DNA from: CAZESS01 sp964414415
GTDB taxonomy: Archaea; Thermoplasmatota; E2; UBA202; DSCA01
Direction: 5' to 3'
Assembly (NCBI GenBank): GCA_964414415.1
Contig: CAYPWJ010000035.1
Location: forward strand, 1 to 9,645
Length of the DNA: 9,645 bases
Below the pieces are notes generated by a model. It ran no database searches and was not told where the DNA came from. It saw only the letters and a program-made list of their open reading frames with translations. Shown piece by piece: positions 1 through 5,411 of this stretch. Positions within the stretch are counted from its first letter, which is position 1. Each line of letters opens with the position of its first letter. Both the position numbers and the translations under genes were made by a program.

Positions 1-565
1 CCTGCGTTGACTCGAGTCCGAGGGCCTCCATGAAGGTGTCCCGTGTTCCGGAGCCTTCCTCTCGCTCGTTGACCACGATTTCCTTGTCTGGTCCGCCGAC
101 CTCGCCCCAGTTGGTGATGGTGCCCGTGTAGATGTCTGTGACCTGCTGGCTGGTGAGGTCAGCGACCCCTGCATCGTAGATTGCTTTGCTGACGATGATG
201 GCTACGCCGTCTGCTGCTATCCTGTGGTCGACGAGGTCGCTCAGCGTGACGCCGGATATCTCGTCGACGTCTCCCGGCTTGGCTTCGCGTGAGGCGTCAC
301 CGATGTCGGCTTCGCCGCCTGCCACCGAGCGGATGCCGTGTCCGGAGCCGCCGCTGGTGACGGTCACCTGGACGTCGTCGTGCCGCGCGTTGAACTCCTC
401 AGCGCAGGCGGCGGCGACGGGGAACACGGTCGACGAGCCGGTTATGGTTACCGTTACGTCTCTGCTTCCTCCTCCGAGACACCCTGAGAACATGGCTGTT
501 ACCAGGGTGATAGCAGCAATGGCTATCATTACTTTTCCTATCTTGTTTCGGTTTTTTTCCCACAT
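1..565 (-). CDS. pstS: Phosphate ABC transporter substrate-binding lipoprotein PstS (3' end cut off by window)
   Basis: This gene reads leftward and leaves the window at base 1; 188 codons are visible. The protein captures inorganic phosphate outside the membrane and delivers it to the PstCAB importer. Residues 1-28 form a lipoprotein signal: a basic start, a hydrophobic stretch at about 12-26, and a lipobox FSGC with Cys29, followed by a GGGS linker. Family phosphate-site motifs follow: GSST at 43-46, SGGSG at 71-75, GGEADIGDASR at 83-93, and REEGSGTRDTF at 168-178. PstS proteins are usually about 270-300 residues, so roughly the last third lies outside. The ATG at 563-565 was chosen because a GGTGA Shine-Dalgarno (complement of 573-577) lies 7 bases upstream and the signal peptide begins there. 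It is divergent from a PhoU-like regulator, which supports a phosphate role. pstC/A/B are expected beyond the left edge but cannot be seen. Confidence 0.93.
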   Translation of the reverse strand, partial: MWEKNRNKIGKVMIAIAAITLVTAMFSGCLGGGSRDVTVTITGSSTVFPVAAACAEEFNARHDDVQVTVTSGGSGHGIRSVAGGEADIGDASREAKPGDVDEISGVTLSDLVDHRIAADGVAIIVSKAIYDAGVADLTSQQVTDIYTGTITNWGEVGGPDKEIVVNEREEGSGTRDTFMEALGLESTQ

Positions 566-599
566 GAGTGAGTCACCATTTCCCGTAAAACATCTCCGC

Positions 600-610
600 A
601 TATATATCTT
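600..610 (-). promoter_or_regulatory. Proximal TATA-like box for pstS
   Basis: On the minus strand this reads AAGATATATA, centred about 39-40 bases upstream of the pstS ATG at 565. Transcription starting about 25 bases downstream would give a short leader that just contains the GGTGA ribosome-binding site. The dehydrogenase gene in this window has the same geometry. The surroundings are AT-rich, so other TATA boxes are possible. Confidence 0.5.
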
Positions 611-640
611 GTCGCAATAAAATATATATTTATATATTTA

Positions 641-660
641 TTATATACCTTTCTATACAC
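641..660 (-). promoter_or_regulatory. Mirrored element, pstS-facing copy (candidate Pho operator or distal promoter)
   Basis: Read on the minus strand, this segment matches the plus-strand segment 831-850 at 17 of 20 positions, sharing TGTATA, one variable base, then AAAGGTATATA. Its near edge is 75 bases upstream of the pstS start; the other copy is 70 bases upstream of the phoU-like start. The symmetric placement and opposite orientation suggest either a shared regulator site or a purine-rich BRE plus TATA used as a distal promoter in both directions. Confidence 0.5.
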
Positions 661-830
661 AAGCCTGCTGTGGCTGCGCGCTCGCCGGTGTATCCCTATA
701 TGACAGCCATCTCCTCGGGTCTCTCATCGCCACAATACCACGCCATATATCTCTATACCATCTCGCTGTCTATAGGGAAACGGGAAACCACGCGCGTCCG
801 CGCTCAACCAAAAAAAAAAACAGCCAATAC

Positions 831-850
831 ATGTATATAAAGGTATATAC
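831..850 (+). promoter_or_regulatory. Mirrored element, phoU-facing copy (candidate Pho operator or distal promoter)
   Basis: This is the partner of the 641-660 element, in opposite orientation and facing the phoU-like gene. The shared core is TGTATA, one variable base, then AAAGGTATATA. A weaker relative, GTATAGAAA, occurs at 882-890 close to the proximal TATA box, and the same nine bases occur inside the pstS-facing copy. The low sequence complexity keeps confidence moderate. Confidence 0.5.
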
Positions 851-890
851 TTTCCCTCATTCTATCTATCTGAACGTAAAAGTATAGAAA

Positions 891-898
891 ATTTAAAA
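891..898 (+). promoter_or_regulatory. Proximal TATA box for the phoU-like gene (leaderless transcript)
   Basis: ATTTAAAA, preceded by the purine-rich AGAAA, is centred about 26 bases before the ATG at 921. That is the spacing expected when transcription begins at the start codon. No Shine-Dalgarno sequence is present just before the ATG, which fits a leaderless message. Confidence 0.6.
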
Positions 899-920
899 AA
901 TCCGTTACAGATGCACCTGC

Positions 921-1922
921 ATGGAAACCCGAAAGGTCCAGGTCACCGGCGGCGCCTCATTCATCGTCTCCCTGCCCAAAAGCTGGGCCCGCGCACAGCA
1001 CCTCCAGAAAAACGACCAGGTCGGCATCATCCCCCGGCAGGACGGGACGCTGCTCGTCACCACCAAGACCTCCGGCGAGCAGGCACAGCGCAAAAAGCAG
1101 TTCGACGTCAGCGACATCGACGACACCACCTGCCTCTTCAGGATGCTCCTCGGCGCCTACATCAGGGGCTACAACGTCTTCATCGTCACCTCAGACAAGC
1201 GCATCCCGCCCTCGGTCCGGGAGACGCTGCGTGCCTTCATCCGCGACGCCATCGGTCTCGAAATCATCGAGGAAACCTCGACATCGCTGACCATCAAGGA
1301 CCTGCTCGACCCGGCGGAGATGCCGTTCGACAAAGCCATCAAGCGTATCACCTCCCTCGTCATCAACATGCACAAGGACGCTCTGTTCGCGCTCTCCTAC
1401 GGCGACGAGGAGATGTCACGGGACGTCATCGCCCGGGATACCGACGTCGACCGACTGCACTGGCTCATCTCCCGGCAGTACAACGTCGTCTCCCGCGACG
1501 TGCTGCTGGCGGACACGCTTGGCTTCGATACAGAGCACGGCGCCAACTACTCGCTCATCAGCCGGACCATCGAGCGCATCGGTGACCACGCGGTCACCAT
1601 CGCGTCGAACAACCTGGCGCTCGTCGACGAGGATCTGCAGCCACAGGCGATTGACACGATCACTACCGCGGGCAACGTCGCTCTTGACATGTTCTCTGAG
1701 AGCATCGAGGCATTCTTCGGCAAGGACATCGCCGCCGCGAACAAGAACATCGAATCGGTGGATGAGCTCAAGGACATGTGCGAGGACATCGAGGCCATCG
1801 CCCTGGAAAAGCAAGGAGCCACTGCGGTCTCCATCGGCTACATCGGCGAGAGCATCCGCCGCGTTGGTGAATACGCGGCCGACCTCGGCGAATACGTCAT
1901 CAACTACCTGGTCGAGGAATAA
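921..1922 (+). CDS. AbrB/SpoVT-domain PhoU family phosphate regulator
   Basis: A 333-residue archaeal PhoU-type protein. Residues 1-48 are an AbrB/SpoVT (swapped-hairpin) DNA-binding domain, with the typical VQVTGGASFIVSLPKSWA stretch. Residues from about 110 to the end are mostly helical and contain two PhoU-like repeats. The first has the canonical metal-site motif ERIGDHA at 218-224. The second has the matching RRVGEYA at 313-319, where the acidic Glu is replaced by Arg and the Asp by Glu, so metal binding may be asymmetric. PhoU proteins report the state of the phosphate transporter and repress phosphate uptake genes; the fused DNA-binding domain suggests this one acts directly on promoters, which is inference. 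It lies divergent to pstS. The ATG at 921 is chosen because the AbrB domain starts there and a TATA box sits 26 bases upstream. It converges on the next gene with only 20 bases between stops. Confidence 0.88.
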   Translation: METRKVQVTGGASFIVSLPKSWARAQHLQKNDQVGIIPRQDGTLLVTTKTSGEQAQRKKQFDVSDIDDTTCLFRMLLGAYIRGYNVFIVTSDKRIPPSVRETLRAFIRDAIGLEIIEETSTSLTIKDLLDPAEMPFDKAIKRITSLVINMHKDALFALSYGDEEMSRDVIARDTDVDRLHWLISRQYNVVSRDVLLADTLGFDTEHGANYSLISRTIERIGDHAVTIASNNLALVDEDLQPQAIDTITTAGNVALDMFSESIEAFFGKDIAAANKNIESVDELKDMCEDIEAIALEKQGATAVSIGYIGESIRRVGEYAADLGEYVINYLVEE

Positions 1923-1942
1923 CCACGGTGCACCGGCCATGG

Positions 1943-3760
1943 CTACGGCGACACGACGCGGCGCAGGTCTCCCGAGGTCCCGGTTGGTCCCAGCGAGGTG
2001 CTGCTCAGCACGTACAGCTCGCCGTTTTCATCCTCGGCAAAGCTGAGCAGGTAGCGGTTGAAGCCTCCCGCCGGCTCAAGCGCAAAGCGTTCCCATCGTC
2101 CGGGCTCCCGCTCCTCGAGGTAGAACAGCGAGCCGCGCGGCGGATAAAAGCTGCTGCTCCAGTCTCCGAAGACGTAGGCGCCGTACAGCTCTGGCAGTGC
2201 ATCGCCGCGGTACACGTAGCCGCCGGTGACGCTTCTGCCGACCTCGTGGCTGTACTCGTTGATGGGCATTTCCAGTGACGAGATGTTGATGCCGAGTTCG
2301 TCCGCCAAGGCTGCATCGTACATATGGGTGCCCTCCATGATCCGCCAGCCGTAGTTGCCGCCCTTCTCTATCAGGTTGGTCTCTTCCCATTTGTCCTGGC
2401 CGACGTCGGCGAGGAAGAGCCGCCCCGTCGCTGCATCGAAGGAAAACCGCCAGGGGTTGCGGAGGCCGTAAGCGTAGATCTCGTCGCGGCCCGGCTCGCC
2501 GACGAATGGATTGCCGTCCGGTATCCCGTAGGGCTCGCCCTCGTCGACGTCGATGCGGAGCACCGAGCCGAGCAGCGTCGAGATGTTCTGTCCGTTGCCG
2601 ATGTCGCCGTGCTTGTCCCCGGCCCCGCCGCCGTCCCCGACACCGACGTAGAGATAGCCGTCGGGACCGAACGCGAGCTGCCCGCCGTTGTGGTTGCCCT
2701 CGGGTTCGCCGATGCGGAGAAGCACCCGCTCCGATGCCGGATCGCCCTTTGCAGGGTCGTCGGACACCCGGTATTCCGCCACGACGCTCTCGTGGTCCAT
2801 GCCCTTCAGGTCGGTCGGCGCGCTGTAATATACATAGAACCGTCCGTTGTCTCCATAATTGGGATGGAAGGCCAGGCCGAGGAGACCGCGCTCGTCATAC
2901 GCCGGGTTGAGGTCGACGAGCCTGTCGGAGAGATCCAGGAACGGCTCATCGAGCACCTCGCCGTCTTCGACGACCGAGATGACGCCGTCCTGCTCAGCCA
3001 CGTAGAACCGTGCCTCACCGTCCGGCGGGTCTGCCATCGCCACGGGAGCGGTGAAGCCCTCCGCCACCGTCTCCAGCCCGACGGAGACCTCGGGGAGCAT
3101 GGCAGTGTAGAACAGCAGGACAAACCCCCGGTAGGAGCGCTCGACGTCGTCCAGCGTGACGGCGACGGTGACTGGACCGAGGCCCCATATGAGCCCGGTT
3201 GATATGGTAGTGGAGCTGCCCGCTGGCAGCGACGAGATGGTTCCTTCGGTGGAGGTGCGTATCATGTCATACATGCCTCCCTGGACCGTTATGCCGGCTT
3301 CGACGTTGCGTGCATTGCCATCCCCGATGTTGGCGATGGTCACGGTGACGCCGAGGCCGCCGCTGACGTCTGTGATGCGGACATCGGGCGCGCCGCCGGT
3401 TACACTCAGCGATTTTGTAATGGAGCCGTAGAGGCTGCAGTACGCCGTCACGGTCAATACGTCGCCGACCTGCGCTGCAACGTCGAAGGTATCGGTAAAC
3501 GTGTCGTCGGGCTGCTCGTCGTATTCCCGGTCGAGGTATAGCTCGCCGTTTTTTTCCACTTCGACCAGGTACACGCGATGTGACTCCGGCTCGATGGTGT
3601 TGTGGGTGACGGTCACGGTGAGCGTCTGGTTTGCCAGGTCGTAGGACAGGTCCATCTCGGACGGCGGATGCGCCTCAGATGTCGGCGCGACGCCGGTCCA
3701 GGCCGACAATACGATAAGCAACGTGAGAGCGATACCTCCCGCCTGTCGCGCATGATACAT
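1943..3760 (-). CDS. Secreted PQQ/glucose-sorbosone dehydrogenase-type beta-propeller with SOR-like and CARDB-like N-terminal domains
   Basis: A 605-residue exported protein. Residues 1-30 are a signal peptide with a likely cut after SEA, leaving His31 as the mature N-terminus. Residues 31-120 are a beta-sandwich resembling the iron domain of superoxide reductase/desulfoferrodoxin (HPP at 31-33, His53, His61, Cys108). Residues 125-215 look like the CARDB-type adhesion domains of archaeal surface proteins. Residues 225-605 are the glucose/sorbosone dehydrogenase (HHIP/YliI-like) propeller: ERGLLGLAFHPNY at 290-302, GNHNGGQLAFGPDGYLYVG at 355-373 with catalytic-type His357, YGLRNPWRFSFD at 431-442, VGQDKWEE at 453-460, and a later GGNYGWR. 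The family oxidises aldose sugars with PQQ; substrate and cofactor here are unknown, and no PQQ synthesis gene is in the window. The ATG at 3760 is preceded by GGAGGTAATC and a TATA box. The frame is open upstream to 3847, but that would place coding sequence across the promoter. Confidence 0.88.
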   Translation of the reverse strand: MYHARQAGGIALTLLIVLSAWTGVAPTSEAHPPSEMDLSYDLANQTLTVTVTHNTIEPESHRVYLVEVEKNGELYLDREYDEQPDDTFTDTFDVAAQVGDVLTVTAYCSLYGSITKSLSVTGGAPDVRITDVSGGLGVTVTIANIGDGNARNVEAGITVQGGMYDMIRTSTEGTISSLPAGSSTTISTGLIWGLGPVTVAVTLDDVERSYRGFVLLFYTAMLPEVSVGLETVAEGFTAPVAMADPPDGEARFYVAEQDGVISVVEDGEVLDEPFLDLSDRLVDLNPAYDERGLLGLAFHPNYGDNGRFYVYYSAPTDLKGMDHESVVAEYRVSDDPAKGDPASERVLLRIGEPEGNHNGGQLAFGPDGYLYVGVGDGGGAGDKHGDIGNGQNISTLLGSVLRIDVDEGEPYGIPDGNPFVGEPGRDEIYAYGLRNPWRFSFDAATGRLFLADVGQDKWEETNLIEKGGNYGWRIMEGTHMYDAALADELGINISSLEMPINEYSHEVGRSVTGGYVYRGDALPELYGAYVFGDWSSSFYPPRGSLFYLEEREPGRWERFALEPAGGFNRYLLSFAEDENGELYVLSSTSLGPTGTSGDLRRVVSP

Positions 3761-3763
3761 TTT

Positions 3764-3773
3764 GATTACCTCC
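3764..3773 (-). promoter_or_regulatory. Strong Shine-Dalgarno site fixing the dehydrogenase start
   Basis: The minus strand reads GGAGGTAATC three bases before the ATG at 3760. It differs at one position from GGAGGTGATC, the complement of the usual archaeal 16S rRNA 3' end. It selects 3760 over in-frame ATGs at 3775, 3805 and 3847. Confidence 0.8.
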
Positions 3774-3793
3774 ATATAGATAAGCGACCTCCT

Positions 3794-3803
3794 CTTTTTA
3801 AAC
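3794..3803 (-). promoter_or_regulatory. TATA box for the dehydrogenase gene
   Basis: The minus strand reads GTTTAAAAAG, centred about 39 bases before the ATG. The predicted transcription start, about 25 bases downstream, falls right at the beginning of the Shine-Dalgarno site, giving a very short leader. Confidence 0.6.
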
Positions 3804-3914
3804 ATTATGCGCTCTCGGGCCCTTTCTCCGCGACGCTCGGCATGCATGTCGCGAGAGCGTTACCCGCTGCACGTCGCTGGGTGCGTTACCGGAAGGCGCC
3901 AGCACGTCCAAACG

Positions 3915-3924
3915 ATTTAAATAA
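3915..3924 (+). promoter_or_regulatory. TATA box for the PAS/receiver sensor gene
   Basis: ATTTAAATAA sits about 38 bases before the ATG at 3957 and about 22 bases before an in-frame GTG at 3942. A GAGGTG at 3939-3944 could serve as a ribosome-binding site for the ATG, though its 12-base spacing is long. Confidence 0.55.
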
Positions 3925-3956
3925 AATGGCCGGTTTGTGAGGTGTCGTGCGGACGT

Positions 3957-5270
3957 ATGAACCCTAAAAACATCCTGGTAAAGTATGCGTGGGGTATTCT
4001 GCTGGGCTACATCGGCCTCGTGACCACGGGTCTCTATCTTTTTCATGCATACTTCTTCGGCACCTTTGCCTTTGACATTGTCTCCTTCATGGGGCTGCTG
4101 CCGCTGCCGGCTCTGGTGGCCGTCGGCTATCTCTACGAGCGACTGGTGCATCTCAAGCGCACCCTCGACGACAAGGTGGCGGAGCGGACGCGGGAACTCC
4201 GGGAAAGCGAGGAAAAATACCGGACGCTTGTGGAAAACATCAGCGCCGGCATCTTCCGGCTCACCGCCGGGCAACACCCGCGATTCGTCGAGGCCAACAG
4301 GGCGATGATGGAGATATTCGGCTACGCCGACAAAGAGGAATTTCTTGCTGTCCCGCCAACGTCGCTGTTCCGCAGTGAGGCAGACGCCGAAACGTTCTTT
4401 GCATCCCTGCGCGAGGAGGAAACCCTCTCCGGTCGCCTGTTCAAGATGCAGCGGAAGGACGGCACCCCCTTATGGGCACATGTGACCGCCAGGCGCATCG
4501 ACAGAGACGGCGCCCCTGCATCCATCGACGGCCTGGTAGAGGACATCACCCGGCAGAAAAAAGCCGAGCAGCGGATGATGGAGGCCTTCCAGGAACGCGA
4601 GACCGCGCTGCAGAAAGAACAGGCCCTCCGGAGAGCCGTCGCCCATCGCTTCATAAATCCGCTGTGCATCACCCGCGGCTACATGGATTACCTCATCCTC
4701 GAGGAGGATCTCTCTCCCCGGGTTAAGCAGACGATATGGAAAATGCGGCGGGCTGTCAAGCGGATAGAGCATGCGGTCACCACCAAGCTGCAGGGCAGCG
4801 AAGCGACTGAGGGGGCGGCTGAGGAGCAGCGACCCACCTCTCTCCCTGCCCCGCCGGCCGACCGCGGCACGATGGCAAAAAAAGTGGTGTTGCTCGTCGA
4901 CGCCGACGAAGCAATCGTTGACATGCTGTCGCAGCACATCTCGTCGCTCCACGACGCCATCACGACCTATAAGGCCCTCGACGGGGAGGAGGCCATCACC
5001 CGGTATCGGATGCTGCACGGCAACGACAATCCGCCGGACCTTGTGCTGGTTGACCTGCGATTCCCCGGCAGCGGCAGCACCCTCGACGGCGTTGCCGTCA
5101 CCAGGACGATACTGGACGTGGACCCCGATGCGGTCATCTACGGCTACACCAGCTGGTACAACACGGGCTGGGGGCGAGAGCTCCGTGAGGCTGGAGCCCG
5201 GGACGTCATCGACAAGACGACGCCGCTGCCGAAGCTCATGTACAAAATCCGCGGCATCCTGTCCGGGTAA
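3957..5270 (+). CDS. Membrane PAS sensor with histidine-kinase dimerisation helices and receiver domain, no ATPase domain
   Basis: A 437-residue signalling protein. Two membrane helices (about 12-33 and 41-59) have almost no loop between them. A charged coiled coil (about 61-87) leads into a PAS/PAC domain (about 80-200: EEKYRTLVENISAGIFR, EANRAMMEIFGY, ending GLVEDITRQKKAEQ). A second coiled coil and an HisKA-like helical pair follow, with an H-box-like AHRFINPL carrying His230. The catalytic HATPase domain is missing: no N, G1 or G2 box is present. A Ser/Pro/Glu-rich linker (about 280-305) leads to a receiver domain (about 306-437) with acidic pair Asp315/Asp317, phospho-acceptor Asp366 (LVLVDLRFPG), Thr398 and Lys420. 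It could pass phosphate between proteins or act as a phosphatase or scaffold; ligand and partners are unknown. An alternative leaderless GTG start at 3942 would add five residues. It is divergent from the dehydrogenase gene, with 196 bases between starts. Confidence 0.85.
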   Translation: MNPKNILVKYAWGILLGYIGLVTTGLYLFHAYFFGTFAFDIVSFMGLLPLPALVAVGYLYERLVHLKRTLDDKVAERTRELRESEEKYRTLVENISAGIFRLTAGQHPRFVEANRAMMEIFGYADKEEFLAVPPTSLFRSEADAETFFASLREEETLSGRLFKMQRKDGTPLWAHVTARRIDRDGAPASIDGLVEDITRQKKAEQRMMEAFQERETALQKEQALRRAVAHRFINPLCITRGYMDYLILEEDLSPRVKQTIWKMRRAVKRIEHAVTTKLQGSEATEGAAEEQRPTSLPAPPADRGTMAKKVVLLVDADEAIVDMLSQHISSLHDAITTYKALDGEEAITRYRMLHGNDNPPDLVLVDLRFPGSGSTLDGVAVTRTILDVDPDAVIYGYTSWYNTGWGRELREAGARDVIDKTTPLPKLMYKIRGILSG

Positions 5271-5315
5271 GCCGGGTAAACGCTGCATCGACGGACGCCG
5301 GACATCGATGGACCA

Positions 5316-5366
5316 CGGCTGCGCCCGTTGGAAAACGCCCTCGGTGGGACAGCGCCGCCGCAGCCG
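5316..5366 (+). terminator. Possible hairpin in the sensor-to-pyrophosphatase gap
   Basis: CGGCTGC at 5316-5322 and GCAGCCG at 5360-5366 form a perfect 7-base inverted repeat around a 37-base loop. It lies between the sensor stop and the next promoter. No T-run follows closely, so it may be chance in GC-rich DNA rather than a terminator. Confidence 0.2.
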
Positions 5367-5378
5367 TTCTCGTTCCGA

Positions 5379-5390
5379 ATATTTAAATAT
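5379..5390 (+). promoter_or_regulatory. Palindromic TATA box for the pyrophosphatase gene (leaderless)
   Basis: ATATTTAAATAT is a perfect 12-base palindrome centred 27 bases before the ATG at 5412. A pyrimidine-rich stretch fills the space and there is no Shine-Dalgarno site, as expected for a leaderless message. It also argues against in-frame starts further upstream, such as 5328. Confidence 0.7.
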
Positions 5391-5411
5391 CGTTCTCTCT
5401 TTCCCTCCCTC

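Larger units (their letters stand above)
566..920. other. 355-base AT-rich divergent intergenic region between pstS and the phoU-like gene
   Basis: I see no gene here. The two flanks are very AT-rich. The middle (about 661-810) is much richer in GC and is bounded on the right by an 11-A run at 810-820. It holds proximal TATA-like boxes for both genes, a mirrored 20-base element at 641-660 and 831-850, a small GGGAAAC direct repeat at 777-790, and a short AGCC/GGCT stem at 662-675. The length is generous for two archaeal promoters, leaving room for regulator binding or a small RNA; neither is shown. Confidence 0.7.

Noticed and set aside
186..620. A 144-codon plus-strand open frame opposite pstS
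   Set aside because: The minus-strand frame encodes an unmistakable PstS with lipoprotein signal; the plus frame is very Ser/Thr/Pro-rich and without motifs.
911..1585. A second plus-strand frame starting at 911 over the phoU-like gene
   Set aside because: It is an out-of-frame Arg/His-rich shadow; the frame from 921 carries the AbrB and PhoU motifs.
2324..3202. A 292-codon open frame on the plus strand inside the dehydrogenase gene
   Set aside because: It is antisense to a gene with clear family motifs, shows no recognisable domain, and is the kind of frame that GC-rich third positions keep open on the opposite strand.
3761..3847. N-terminal extension of the dehydrogenase to an ATG at 3847
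   Set aside because: It would encode a highly basic leader across the TATA box and the Shine-Dalgarno site and bury the signal peptide.
5328..5411. N-terminal extension of the pyrophosphatase to 5328
   Set aside because: The extension reads through the palindromic TATA box; the ATG at 5412 has ideal leaderless spacing and gives normal family length.
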